NCBI GenBank assembly: GCA_028279345.1
Contig: JANQNY010000082.1
Span: 99,143-163,142, forward strand
Reading direction: 5' to 3'
From: Geminicoccaceae bacterium
Lineage (GTDB): Bacteria; Pseudomonadota; Alphaproteobacteria; Geminicoccales; Geminicoccaceae
DNA: 64,000 nucleotides
Below, piece after piece: positions 34,946-43,964 of the stretch (positions are counted from its first letter, which is position 1; every line of letters begins with the position of its first letter). A program made the translations under genes and the position numbers. The notes below the pieces were generated by a model that was not told the origin of the DNA, did not search any database, and saw only the letters and a program-made list of their open reading frames with translations.

Positions 34946-35974
34946 TCAGGCGCGCTCGGCTGCTGGCACGATCGTCTCGGCGAGGAGCGCATGCAACTCG
35001 CCGACATAGCCGCCGCTGCGGGCGGGCCGGTTAGGGTCGGAGGTCACCGCGACCGTGAGCCCCAGCTCCGGCAAGACGTAGAGCATCTGACCGCCATAGC
35101 CCCGCGCGTACGCGACGTCGTGGCGTCCGGTACGCGCGAGGAACCAGCCATAGCCGTAGAGATCGCCGGACCAGGGCGAGCGCGTGCGCGGCTCCCAGGA
35201 CGCCTCGATCCATTGCTCGCTGAGCACCTGCGTCCCGTCCCAGCGCCCACCCTGCCGCCAGAGCTCGCCGAACCGCCAGAGCTCCAGCGGGCTCAGCGCC
35301 ATGTTGTTGCCACCCATGAAGAAGCCCTGCGGGTCCCGCGTCCAAGGCGGAAAGTCGATCCCGAGCGGTGCGCCGAGCCAGTCGCGGGCGAGGGCCAGGA
35401 GGCTGCGGTTGGCCACCCTGGCAAGCGCCGCGCCGAGCAGGTGATAGCTGCCGGTCGAGTAGAGCATCCGGCTGCCCGGAGCGGCGACGAACGGCCGCGC
35501 GAGCGCATAGGCGACCCAGTTGTCGCTCTGCACCCACTGGCCGTAACTGCCGCCGGAGGTCCGTTCGAGCCCGGCTTGCATCGTGAGCAGATCGGCGACG
35601 GTGATGTCGCCGAGCCGCGGGTCCGCATCGGCTGGCAGAAAGGCCCCGAGCAGCGGTGCGACCGGTTGCTCGACGCTCGTGAAGACGCCGCGGTCGAGGG
35701 CAGCACCCGTGAGCGAGGCGACGATCGTCTTCGAGACCGACTTCACGTTGACCGGGCGCTCCAGCGCCGGACCGCGGAAAGCTTCGGCGAACGCGATCTC
35801 GCCGCCACGGCCGATCACGAGGCTGTGGAGCTGGTCGAGCGCCGCCGCTTGGCTAGCGACCCGCTCGAGGCCCGCGGTCTCGAAACCTGTTGTGTTCGCG
35901 GCCGCGCTCGGCGCGAGGAGCAGGGCGCCGGTGGCGGTGAGCACGCGGCGGCGGTTCAATGTCTTGAACGTCAT
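34946..35974 (-). CDS. Serine hydrolase, class C beta-lactamase/esterase fold
   Basis: From ATG 35974 the protein is 342 residues. It starts MTFKTLNRRRVLTATGALLL and continues APSAAA, a Tat-like export signal. The S-x-x-K nucleophile motif is present as KSVSKTIVASL, and YSTGSYHLLG occupies the Y-x-N position (with Thr instead of Asn). A C-terminal YARGYGGQMLYVLPELG takes the place of the KTG strand. Such proteins are esterases or peptidases more often than true beta-lactamases. An in-frame ATG 36034 would overlap the upstream permease stop; ATG 35974 leaves a 23-bp gap. Confidence 0.87.
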   Translation of the reverse strand: MTFKTLNRRRVLTATGALLLAPSAAANTTGFETAGLERVASQAAALDQLHSLVIGRGGEIAFAEAFRGPALERPVNVKSVSKTIVASLTGAALDRGVFTSVEQPVAPLLGAFLPADADPRLGDITVADLLTMQAGLERTSGGSYGQWVQSDNWVAYALARPFVAAPGSRMLYSTGSYHLLGAALARVANRSLLALARDWLGAPLGIDFPPWTRDPQGFFMGGNNMALSPLELWRFGELWRQGGRWDGTQVLSEQWIEASWEPRTRSPWSGDLYGYGWFLARTGRHDVAYARGYGGQMLYVLPELGLTVAVTSDPNRPARSGGYVGELHALLAETIVPAAERA

Positions 35975-35997
35975 GGCTTCGCAGATGGTGTCCGCGA

Positions 35998-37806
35998 TCA
36001 GAAGGGAAAGAGCAGCGGCAACAAGAGCAGGCACAAGCAGAGCGCCGCGAGCTGCAACGGAACGCCGACTTTGAGGAAATCGACGAAGCGGAAGCGGCCG
36101 GGGCCGAGTACCAGCGTGTTCACCGGCGAGGCCACGGGTGTCGAGAAGGCAGTCGACGCGGCAATGGCGACGCCCATCAGCAGCGTCTCTGGGGCGATGT
36201 CCACACGTGCGGCGACCGAAAGGGCCACGGGCGCCAACAGCACCGTCGTCGCCGTGTTGGAGATGACCTGGCTCAACAGCGAGGTGAGCGCGAAGAGGAC
36301 GGCGAGTAGCACCAGCGGGCTTTGTCCGCCGAGCCCCTGGACCAGGCCGTCGACGATCAGCGCAAGCGCGCCAGACTGATCGAGCGCGGTTGCCATGGGC
36401 AGCATGAAGGCGATCAAGAGGATGCTCTGCCAGTTGATCGACCGGTAGGCGGCGTTCATGTCGAGACAGCCGCCAAGGACCATGGCAAGCGCCGCCATCA
36501 GGACCGCGATCACGCTCGGCACGATGTTGAAGGTCAACAGCACCATCATCAGTGCCGTGACGGCGAGCGCTACAGGTGCCTTGGCGCGCGCCGGCGCCAC
36601 GTCATCGGCCTCGGTTGGCAGCCGCAGCACGAACAGATTCGGCCGCTCGCGGCCGAGCCGGCGGATCGCGGCCCAGCCGCCGCTGAGCAGGAGCACGTCG
36701 CCGCCCTGGAGCCGGATCTCCGGCAAGGGGCCCGGTACCCGCTCGCCGTTGCGCATGACCGACAGCACGGTGAGGCCGTAGCTCGCGCGCAAGCCAGCTG
36801 CGGCGACCGTCCGTCCGGCAATCTGCGATTGCGGCGATACCAGGACCTCGACGACGCCGATCTCGCGGGACCCTGCATCGGGTAGTGTCGGACGTTCCAA
36901 GGCGAGCCCCATGGTCTCGGCGAAGGCCCGGACGTCGTCGGCTTCGCCGGTCACATAGACCGTGTCGCCCGCGGCGAACCTCGTGTCGGGTAAGGCCGGC
37001 CTGAAGCCTCGGTCGTCGCCCATGACGGCCACGGTGACGCGGTGGCGCGATTGCGGCTTGGCTTCACGGAGCGCCTGGCCGACGAGCGGGCTCTCCGGGC
37101 CGACCCCGAGCGCAAAGATGGCGTCCCTCAGGTCGTGCGCGTTCACCAGCTCCATGGCGCTCACGCGGCCCGCGCGCGAGTCCTCGTGGTCGGTGGCCGG
37201 TTCGAGCAGATGCCGGCCGACGAGCGCCATGTACGCGACCCCGACGGCGAGGATGACGAAGCCAATGGGGGTGAAGTCGAAGAAGGCGAACGGCCGGAGC
37301 CCCGCCCGTTCGAGCTCGCCGGTGACGACCAGGTTGGGTGGCGTGCCGATGAGCGTCAGCATGCCGCCGATCATGGCGGCGATCGCGAGCGGCATGAGCA
37401 GGCGCTTGCGGGGGATACCGGTCCGCCGGGCGAGGCCCAGCGCGATGGGGATGAAGACCGCGACCGCGCCCGTCGAGCTCATGAAGGCCGAGAGCCCTGC
37501 CACCGCAACCATCATCAGCGCGATGAGCTTCGCCTCGCCTTCCCCCGCCTGACGGACGATGAAGCCGCCGACGGCATGGGCGACGCCGGTCCGGTAAAGT
37601 GCCTCGCCGACGACGAAGAGCCCAGCGATGAGGACGACGATGCTGTCGCCGAGCCCGGCCACCGCCTGGGTTGCATCGATCTGCCCGCCCAGGAAGAGGG
37701 CCAACGTTGCCAACAGCGCCACGATGTCGAGCCGCAGCCGGTCCGAGACGAAAACCGCGATCGTCAGCGCGAGGACGGCGAGCGAATAGAGGGCGTCGGC
37801 GCTCAA
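35998..37806 (-). CDS. SLC13/DASS family permease with two TrkA-C domains
   Basis: This 602-residue membrane protein has two hydrophobic bundles flanking a hydrophilic middle (about residues 210-400). The middle carries two RCK_C/TrkA-C-like repeats: SPLVGQALREAKPQSRHRVT with DTVYVTGEADDVRAF, and SQIAGRTVAAAGLRASYGLT with GDVLLLSGGWAAIRRL. The membrane parts read IGTPPNLVVTGELERAG and SNTATTVLLAPVALSVA, both DASS signature regions. It probably transports sulfate or a dicarboxylate. A serine hydrolase gene follows. Confidence 0.92.
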   Translation of the reverse strand: MSADALYSLAVLALTIAVFVSDRLRLDIVALLATLALFLGGQIDATQAVAGLGDSIVVLIAGLFVVGEALYRTGVAHAVGGFIVRQAGEGEAKLIALMMVAVAGLSAFMSSTGAVAVFIPIALGLARRTGIPRKRLLMPLAIAAMIGGMLTLIGTPPNLVVTGELERAGLRPFAFFDFTPIGFVILAVGVAYMALVGRHLLEPATDHEDSRAGRVSAMELVNAHDLRDAIFALGVGPESPLVGQALREAKPQSRHRVTVAVMGDDRGFRPALPDTRFAAGDTVYVTGEADDVRAFAETMGLALERPTLPDAGSREIGVVEVLVSPQSQIAGRTVAAAGLRASYGLTVLSVMRNGERVPGPLPEIRLQGGDVLLLSGGWAAIRRLGRERPNLFVLRLPTEADDVAPARAKAPVALAVTALMMVLLTFNIVPSVIAVLMAALAMVLGGCLDMNAAYRSINWQSILLIAFMLPMATALDQSGALALIVDGLVQGLGGQSPLVLLAVLFALTSLLSQVISNTATTVLLAPVALSVAARVDIAPETLLMGVAIAASTAFSTPVASPVNTLVLGPGRFRFVDFLKVGVPLQLAALCLCLLLLPLLFPF

Positions 37807-37899
37807 CGGTAGCTCTCGATCGGGCGGTGTGGCGGCACGGAAACTAGCACGCCGGCACCGGAGCGCTCTGCGACGATGGGCTGCTTGCTCGCGACGCGC

Positions 37900-38652
37900 C
37901 TACGTCTTGCAGATCGAGTTGCCGCCGTCGGCGATGAGCGCGCTGCCGGTGACGAAGCTCGACTGATCCGAGAGGAGGAAGAAAGCCGCGCGTGCGATCT
38001 CGTCGGGGGTAGCCATGCGCTTGAGGGCGTGCATGTGCTCGATCCGCTGCAGCACCTGTGGATCGTTCCCCGCCATCTCGGTGCGCGTCCCGCCGGGGAG
38101 TAGCGCGTTCACGCGAATGTCGTCGGGGCCGTGCTCGGCCGCAAGCACTTGGGTCAGGCCGACGAGGCCCGCCTTGGACGCGGCATAGGCCGCCATGCCC
38201 GGAAGCCCGATCGTCGAGCCGACGAAGGACGAGGTGAAGACGATCGAGCCGCCGCCGCGCCGCCGTGAGGCGGGGATCTGAGCTTTGGCGGCGAAGAAGG
38301 CGCTGGTCAGGTTGGTGGCGAGCACCTCGTGCCAGTTCTCCGCAGCCATATTCTCAAGCGGCCCCAGTTCGCCGACGATACCGGCGTTGTTGAAGGCACC
38401 GTCGAGGCCGCCGAACCGTCGCTCGGCGAGATCCACGAGATCGGCGGCGTAGCTCTCGTCGCGGACGTCGCCCGCCTGCACCGCGACCTTGGCGCCGCTG
38501 TCGGCGAGCCGGTCAGCGAGCGCCGCCAGCAGCTCCGCACGCCTGGCACCGAGCACAAGGGCGGCACCTTCGGCCGCGAACAGCTCCGCGGCGGCGGCAC
38601 CGATACCGCTGCTCGCACCGGTGATGATGAGGACCTTGCCAGCAAGCATCAT
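37900..38652 (-). CDS. SDR family NAD(P)-dependent oxidoreductase
   Basis: This protein is about 250 residues from the paired ATGs at 38652/38649. The cofactor loop is LIITGASSGIGAAAAELF, the structural NNAG motif is GAFNNAGIVGELG, and the catalytic Ser/Tyr/Lys set is in VFTSSFVGS and AAYAASKAGL (Y-x3-K). SALIADGGNSICKT at the C-terminus is typical of the classical subfamily. An upstream in-frame ATG exists at 38748, but the extra residues are basic and unconserved. The gene is divergent from a TPP enzyme; substrate unknown. Confidence 0.9.
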   Translation of the reverse strand: MMLAGKVLIITGASSGIGAAAAELFAAEGAALVLGARRAELLAALADRLADSGAKVAVQAGDVRDESYAADLVDLAERRFGGLDGAFNNAGIVGELGPLENMAAENWHEVLATNLTSAFFAAKAQIPASRRRGGGSIVFTSSFVGSTIGLPGMAAYAASKAGLVGLTQVLAAEHGPDDIRVNALLPGGTRTEMAGNDPQVLQRIEHMHALKRMATPDEIARAAFFLLSDQSSFVTGSALIADGGNSICKT

Positions 38653-38796
38653 TGAGGAACGCTCCGACTGTTTGTCGGTAGCCGGGTAGGATGGCGCTCG
38701 TCGTCGAGCCACCCGCTTCTTGCGGTGGCAAGCGGCGTCGGGCGACAAGTCTGCCGCGGGCGTCTAACCAAACGACATGCTCAGGGGAGAATACAG

Positions 38797-40347
38797 GTGA
38801 ACGGCGCTGAAAGCCTGGTCCATACGCTCGCCGATGGCGGCATCGAGGTCTGCTTCGCCAACCCCGGCACATCCGAGATGCACTTCGTCGCGGCCCTCGA
38901 TCGCACGCGCCGGATGCGTTGCGTGCTTGGCCTCTTCGAGGGCGTCGTGACGGCGGCCGCCGACGGCTATGCGCGGATGGCCGAGAAGCCGGCCGTGACC
39001 CTCCTCCATCTCGCACCCGGCCTCGCCAACGCGTCGGCCAACCTGCACAACGCGAAGAAGGCGCGGACGCCGATGGTCAACGTGGTGGGTGACCATGCCG
39101 TCCGGCATCTGGCGTTCGACGCCCCGCTCACCGGGGACGTCGAAGGTGCTGCGCGACCGTTCTCGCACTGGGTGCGCACGGCACGCACAGCAGCGACGGT
39201 GGCCAACGAGGGAGCGTTTGCGCTGCACGCGGCCCAGTCGTTTCCGGGCCGCGTCGCCACGCTGGTGCTGCCGGCGGACACCGCCTGGGAGCCGGGCGGC
39301 AGCCCGGTGGCGACGCCGGAAGCCGCTGCGCCGGAACCCTTGGCCGAAGCGCAGATCGCCGCTGCCGCCGACCAGCTCGCCCGCGACGGCTCGGGCTCGG
39401 CGATCGTCCTCGGCTTCCGGACGCTCACGGACCCGGCGACGCTTCGGCTCGCTGCAGCGGTCGCCGAGCGCACCGGTGCCACGCTCCTGAGCCCCACCAG
39501 CAACCCGCGCACAGAACGCGGCGGCGGTCTGCCGTTCATCCCCAAGATCCCCTATCCGGTCGACGACGCGTTGGCACTCTTGGCGCCTGTTCGCCATTGC
39601 GTCCTCATCGAGGCGGCCGAGCCCGTCGCGTTCTTCGCCTATCCCGAGCGACCGAGCCGGGTCTTGCCTGAGAGCTGCCACGTCCATGCGTTGGCGCGGC
39701 CCGGCCAGTGCGGACGCGAGGCGATCGCCCGGCTCGCCGAACGACTGGGTGTCGAGGCCGACCCTGCGACCTCACCCGGCGAGCGCCAGCGCGCACCGAC
39801 GACCGGCGGGTTGGAGCCCGAGTTGATCGCCCAGGCGGTCGCGGCACACCTGCCCGAGCAGGCGATCGTCGCCGACGAGGGTCTGACGCTGGGTCGCGCG
39901 ATCTATGCCGCCACCCGCGACGTCGTCCCGCACAGCTGGCTGAGCCTCACGGGCGGCGCCATCGGCATCGGCTTTCCGATGGCGACCGGTGCCGCCGTCG
40001 CCTGCCCGGATCGGAAGGTGCTGGCGCTCCAGGCCGACGGCTCGGGCATGTACACCCCCCAGGCGCTCTGGAGCCAGGCGCGCGAAGGGCTCGACATCAC
40101 CACGGTCGTCTTCGCCAATCGCGGCTATCAGAGCCTCAAGCAGGAGCTCTTCAAGGTGGGCGCCAACCCGGGCCGAACCGCCCTCGACATGCTGGAAGTC
40201 GGCGAGCCCGCGCTCGACTGGGTGAGCCTCGCCAAGGGGATGGGCGTGCCCGGCGAGCGGGTCCGCGATGCCCCGGGCCTCTCGGCAGCGCTCGGGCGGG
40301 GGCTCGCGTCGCCAGGCCCCTACCTCATCGAGGCGGCGGTCGCTTAG
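38797..40347 (+). CDS. TPP-dependent enzyme, acetolactate synthase large subunit-like
   Basis: GTG 38797 is chosen because GGGGAGA stands 6 bases upstream; the product is 516 residues. The PYR domain opens GAESLVHTLADGGIEVCFAN and holds the activating Glu in GLFEGVVTAAADGYARM. The PP-domain cofactor motif is LQADGSGMYTPQALWSQA (ADG in place of GDG), ending in TTVVFANRGYQSL with a single conserved Asn. The family includes acetolactate synthase, benzoylformate decarboxylase and related 2-oxo acid decarboxylases. Its large-subunit-like form without a small subunit argues for a non-biosynthetic decarboxylase or lyase. Confidence 0.87.
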   Translation: MNGAESLVHTLADGGIEVCFANPGTSEMHFVAALDRTRRMRCVLGLFEGVVTAAADGYARMAEKPAVTLLHLAPGLANASANLHNAKKARTPMVNVVGDHAVRHLAFDAPLTGDVEGAARPFSHWVRTARTAATVANEGAFALHAAQSFPGRVATLVLPADTAWEPGGSPVATPEAAAPEPLAEAQIAAAADQLARDGSGSAIVLGFRTLTDPATLRLAAAVAERTGATLLSPTSNPRTERGGGLPFIPKIPYPVDDALALLAPVRHCVLIEAAEPVAFFAYPERPSRVLPESCHVHALARPGQCGREAIARLAERLGVEADPATSPGERQRAPTTGGLEPELIAQAVAAHLPEQAIVADEGLTLGRAIYAATRDVVPHSWLSLTGGAIGIGFPMATGAAVACPDRKVLALQADGSGMYTPQALWSQAREGLDITTVVFANRGYQSLKQELFKVGANPGRTALDMLEVGEPALDWVSLAKGMGVPGERVRDAPGLSAALGRGLASPGPYLIEAAVA

Positions 40348-40372
40348 CAGCTTGCCGCAAGTTGGAGGTGCT

Positions 40373-41317
40373 TTAGCTCGACGTTTCGCGCCGGAGCGGT
40401 CGCTCCAAGAGCGCATCGATCGCGCTCGCGAGCTCGAGGCGGCTTGTGAGCACGCCTTCCAGCGCCTCGGCGATCGGCATCTCGACGCCGTGCGCGCGGG
40501 CGAGCAGCGGCAAGAGATGCGCCGTGCGCCGGCCCTCGGCGAGGCCGATCTCCGCCTCGGCTGCATCGGCGGTGCGGCCCTGGGCCATGGACATGCCGAA
40601 GCTGAAATTCCGCGAGCTCGGCCCGGCGCAGGTGAGAAAGACGTCACCGAGGCCGGCGAGACCCATGAGCGACGCGGGCTTGCCGTTCATGGCGGCGTTG
40701 AGCCGCGCCATCTCGGCGAGCCCGCGCGTTGCGAGCGCCGCCTCGGCATTGGCGCCGAGCCCGAGGCCGCGGGCCATGCCGCAGGCGATGGCGACGACGT
40801 TCTTGGCGGTGCCCCCGATCTGCACGCCCACCGGGTCGTCAGAGACGTAGGCGCGGAAATGGCGCGTGTGCAGCGCCTTAGCCAGCCGCTCGGCCTGGGG
40901 CAGGTCGGCCGGTTGCGCAGCGAGGCTCACCGCGGTCGGGTGATCGGCCATGACCTCGTCGGCGAAGCTCGGCCCCGACAGCACCATGACGACCTGCGCC
41001 GGCGCGACCTCGTGAACCCCCTCGCTGAGGAGCCGAGGGCCGTTGGCGTCGAGCCCCTTGGAGCAGATCACGAGCGGGACCTGCGGGTCGAGCCGCGGGG
41101 CGAGCGCCCCAAACGCGTCGACGGCGGCCGCCGCCTTCACAACCAGCAGCACCGCCTCCCCGGTCGGCGCCGTGTCGGCCAGGGCCGTAACCTCAAAGCC
41201 CGCCTCTAGCCGCTCGGCCTCAAGGCCGAGGAGCTGGACGTCGAGCCCAGCGCGCCGGGCCTGAACGGCAAGCGCCGTGCCCCACATGCCCGGCCCGACG
41301 ATGGTGATGGTGCGCAT
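40373..41317 (-). CDS. gpsA: Glycerol-3-phosphate dehydrogenase [NAD(P)+]
   Basis: This 314-residue cytoplasmic enzyme makes sn-glycerol 3-phosphate from dihydroxyacetone phosphate for phospholipid synthesis. The Rossmann loop is ITIVGPGMWGTALAVQA, the catalytic Lys is in GTAKNVVAIACGMARGLG, and the substrate-binding C-terminal domain contains FLTCAGPSSRNFSFG. LVICSKGLDANG is another conserved block. GAGGG precedes the ATG by a few bases. A possible 50-codon frame ends 7 bp upstream. Confidence 0.96.
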   Translation of the reverse strand: MRTITIVGPGMWGTALAVQARRAGLDVQLLGLEAERLEAGFEVTALADTAPTGEAVLLVVKAAAAVDAFGALAPRLDPQVPLVICSKGLDANGPRLLSEGVHEVAPAQVVMVLSGPSFADEVMADHPTAVSLAAQPADLPQAERLAKALHTRHFRAYVSDDPVGVQIGGTAKNVVAIACGMARGLGLGANAEAALATRGLAEMARLNAAMNGKPASLMGLAGLGDVFLTCAGPSSRNFSFGMSMAQGRTADAAEAEIGLAEGRRTAHLLPLLARAHGVEMPIAEALEGVLTSRLELASAIDALLERPLRRETSS

Positions 41318-41718
41318 GTGGCCCTCAGCGGTGTGAGGCGGGCCTGCCGCGCGGCATCGCGGTCACGGCCATCGGCTGCTCATTCGTGGTGACATCGCCA
41401 TACCGCTTCGACACTGGAAACGGCGTGCGCGGGTTGGTTTCGGCCACAGTCACGAGCTTGGCGACCTCCATCAGCATCTTCGACGAGATGACGGCCGAGA
41501 CACTGTCGCGGCGCGTGCCAAGATGCCGAGCGCGTCAGGCGAGCGCTAGTGTACCGACGCGATGGCGCTAAGCGGGTTGGTCGTGGGCTTCCTAGACCAA
41601 GCTTCGCCAGTTTCCGGCGTGACGCCACGACGTCCGAATGACCGAAACGCGCCTATGCATGACATCAGCCGGACCATCGAGATCGGCTGGTGCGTACCTG
41701 TTCCCAATATTCTGTTTC
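41318..41718. other. 401-bp gap between gpsA and the SRPBCC gene, with a possible small frame
   Basis: No recognised gene is present. On the minus strand a 50-codon frame runs from ATG 41477 to a stop at 41325, just ahead of gpsA. Its product begins MLMEVAKLVTVAETNPRTPF and looks protein-like, but it lacks an SD, and the frame stays open further upstream, so it may be the end of a decayed gene. A 6-bp inverted repeat (TTGGTC/GACCAA, 41577-41600) is unremarkable. Confidence 0.35.
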
Positions 41719-42162
41719 TCACTCGTCGATTTGAATCTTGGTCTCTCGCGGATATGGCGTGCCTGTTCCCGTCTGAATGAAATCGCGCATGCTCAACAAA
41801 TAGATCGGCCATTTGGTGCTAAAATACACAAAATCATTGTCCGACGCGTCTTGATTTTCGTGAATTAACTCGACCCAAACCTGCTTCTCGTCTTGTTGAA
41901 AGATAAAATCCAATTGAGAATTCTGCCAAGAGCCGGGACCTGAGACGCACTCAAGACGCACAAGGACATTCTCTTCGAGAGCGGCGATTTTGAATGATAA
42001 AGTGGTCAACGCCTCGAAGTGCAGATTGACAACCTGCCCAACTTCCGGAGTCCCGTCAGCCTTTGACGCCCACCACCCGGCGAGCCCCGCGGGCTCATGC
42101 GTGGCCAAGAAAATGCGATTGAACTCGCCAGCCATACCGACGCGATGCCGAACCCTCGCCAC
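41719..42162 (-). CDS. SRPBCC (AHSA1-like) domain protein
   Basis: This 147-residue protein starts with GTG behind a GGAGG spaced 4 bases. It shows the START/Bet v1-like layout of AHSA1 proteins: a helix-helix hairpin with EPAGLAGWWASKADGTPEVG near residue 25, then beta strands (VGQVVNLHFEAL, VLVRLECVSGPG, VWVELIHENQ) and a C-terminal helix KWPIYLLSMRDFIQTG. It is probably a small-ligand-binding cytoplasmic protein. It is divergent from an HxlR regulator 86 bp away. Base composition is clearly lower in GC than the neighbouring gpsA. Confidence 0.8.
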   Translation of the reverse strand: MARVRHRVGMAGEFNRIFLATHEPAGLAGWWASKADGTPEVGQVVNLHFEALTTLSFKIAALEENVLVRLECVSGPGSWQNSQLDFIFQQDEKQVWVELIHENQDASDNDFVYFSTKWPIYLLSMRDFIQTGTGTPYPRETKIQIDE

Positions 42163-42248
42163 AGAACCTCCAGTGGCCTACCTGAGCGCAATCAAGACGC
42201 TAAAGAGGGTACTTGTTTTTTGCAAGCCATACGAAAGGAAGCATAGGC

Positions 42249-42674
42249 TTGTCTAAGACGTACCGGCCGTTCGGTTGCCCGTTTCGTTACGCGCTGAGCA
42301 TCGTTGGTGATCGGTGGACACTCCTGATCCTGCGAGACATGGTGTTCAAGGGATTTCGATCATTCGGCGAATTTCATCAAGCCGGTGAAGGGATTTCGAC
42401 AAACGTCCTTGCCGACCGTTTGGCACTCTTGGTGTCATCGGGTATGGTGACGAAATCGCCTGATCCTGCGAACGCTTCAAAATCGAGGTATAGCCTTACA
42501 GCGAAAGCTCATGACTTTATTCCAGTATTGTTTGAAATTTCGCGTTGGTCGGTGAAATATGACGAGCGCTCGGATTTTCCGGAAACACTCCGTGAAAGAA
42601 TTCAAATAGATCCAGATGAGTTCTTGAAAGAAATCGTTGCCCAATCTAACCACGCAAAGACCGATAGCTGTTAG
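42249..42674 (+). CDS. HxlR family winged-helix transcriptional regulator
   Basis: TTG 42249 is preferred because AAGGAAG lies 7 bases upstream; a TTG at 42213 is an alternative. The 141-residue product has the HxlR signature: CPFRYALSIVGDRWTLLILR near the N-terminus, FHQAGEGISTNVLADRLALL as the recognition helix, and SRYSLTAKAHDFIPVLFEIS as the wing and following helix. HxlR proteins often control the gene they diverge from, here the SRPBCC protein. GC content is low for this genome. The family's Cys near the start is kept. Confidence 0.9.
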   Translation: MSKTYRPFGCPFRYALSIVGDRWTLLILRDMVFKGFRSFGEFHQAGEGISTNVLADRLALLVSSGMVTKSPDPANASKSRYSLTAKAHDFIPVLFEISRWSVKYDERSDFPETLRERIQIDPDEFLKEIVAQSNHAKTDSC

Positions 42675-42924
42675 CTAAAGAGCCATCACGGTAGTAAAAA
42701 AGTGGCTAATATGCTGCAGTTCCAATTGTCCTATCGACTTGGGCGTCGGCTTGGTCCGAATAGCAGCCGTTCGCGATGGCCCCTCGGATGACCGAGACTC
42801 GTCCAAACCGGTAGTCCTGGCGGTGCATCGTGCTGCGTTATTCAAATGTGCTACTGCGCGTGCTTAAACCAAATCGCGCGGAACGCAAATGCCGTCGCTT
42901 TGGGGTGGCGGTCGGTCAGTGTCC

Positions 42925-43095
42925 TCAACCCACCACCAGCAGCACGAGTGCTGCGCCGATGCCGACCGCCAGCACGGCGACGGCACCGATACGGGTGATC
43001 CGCCGCTGCTGTGGGGTGAGTGGCAGCGCGCCGCCGGCGATGAACAACAGGATCGCCACCAGGGAGATGAGCGGAAAGAGCTGGTCTTCGCGCAT
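42925..43095 (-). CDS. Small two-helix membrane protein (56 aa)
   Basis: A 57-codon frame runs from ATG 43095 to TGA 42925. The product starts MREDQLFPLISLVAILLFIA (first hydrophobic helix, about residues 7-26), has a short basic loop TPQQRRITR, and ends with a second helix rich in Ala, Val and Leu (about 35-55). The organisation is that of a conserved small inner-membrane protein. It is divergent from the enoyl-CoA hydratase gene, whose SD is about 60 bp away. No function is known. Confidence 0.6.
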   Translation of the reverse strand: MREDQLFPLISLVAILLFIAGGALPLTPQQRRITRIGAVAVLAVGIGAALVLLVVG

Positions 43096-43166
43096 GGCCT
43101 CGGCTCGACGTTGAGAGGCGCCTTACCTAAAGCATGGCGACCGCCGGCGTAACAAGGAGGGCTGGG

Positions 43167-43961
43167 GTGGATCAGGGCTTTACGCGGCTGGAGGTGCAGC
43201 GCCGCGGCGCGCACGTGCTGGTCGTCACGCTCAACCGACCGGAGGTGCGGAACGCCTTCGACACCGGGATGGCCGAGGAGCTGCGGGCACTCTGGCGCGC
43301 GCTCTATGTCGATGCGGAGGGCGTCCGCTGTGTGGTGCTGACGGGCAGCGGCGACCATGCCTTCTGCGCTGGCGGCGACCTGAAGGAACGGAACACGATG
43401 GACGATGCCGCCTGGCGGCGTCAGCACGCGATCTTCGAGCAGGCGTTCCAGGCGATGCTCGACTGTCCGGTCCCGATCATCGCCGCGGTCAATGGGCCCG
43501 CCTTCGCCGGCGGGCTCGAACTGGTCCTTGCCTCCGACTTCGCCTACGCGGTCCCGGACGCGCGCTTCGCGCTAACCGAGGTCACCGTCGGGATCATCCC
43601 CGGTGCGGCCGGCACCCAGACGCTGCCGCGCGCCGTCGGCGTGCGTCGCGCCAAGGAGATCGTGCTGACGGGTCGCCCTTTCACCGCTGACGCGGCTCTG
43701 GCGTGGGGCGTGGTCAACCGGCTCCTGCCGCGCGCGCAGCTCATGAAGGAGACGTTGGCCACGGCCGAGCACATCTGCAGGAACGCGCCGGTCGCCGTTG
43801 TCCAGGCAAAGAAGGCGCTGGACATGGCAACGCAGGTCGACCTGCGCTCGGGCTACCGCTTCGAGATCGAGGCCTATAACCGGACGGTACCGACGGCGGA
43901 CCGGCGCGAGGGCATCCGGGCCTTCAACGAGAAGCGGCCGCCCGCGTTCGAGGGGAACTGA
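43167..43961 (+). CDS. Enoyl-CoA hydratase/isomerase family protein
   Basis: GTG 43167 is chosen because AGGAGG lies 6 bases upstream; ATG 43134 would place that SD inside the gene. The 264-residue crotonase-fold protein has the oxyanion-hole segments AFCAGGDLKER and GPAFAGGLELVLASDF, and a Glu in ALTEVTVGIIPGAAGTQTL where hydratases carry a catalytic residue. It hydrates or isomerises 2-enoyl-CoA. It is followed after 3 bp by an acyl-CoA dehydrogenase gene, so the pair probably catalyses two steps of one acyl-CoA pathway. Confidence 0.92.
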   Translation: MDQGFTRLEVQRRGAHVLVVTLNRPEVRNAFDTGMAEELRALWRALYVDAEGVRCVVLTGSGDHAFCAGGDLKERNTMDDAAWRRQHAIFEQAFQAMLDCPVPIIAAVNGPAFAGGLELVLASDFAYAVPDARFALTEVTVGIIPGAAGTQTLPRAVGVRRAKEIVLTGRPFTADAALAWGVVNRLLPRAQLMKETLATAEHICRNAPVAVVQAKKALDMATQVDLRSGYRFEIEAYNRTVPTADRREGIRAFNEKRPPAFEGN

Positions 43962-43964
43962 GCG

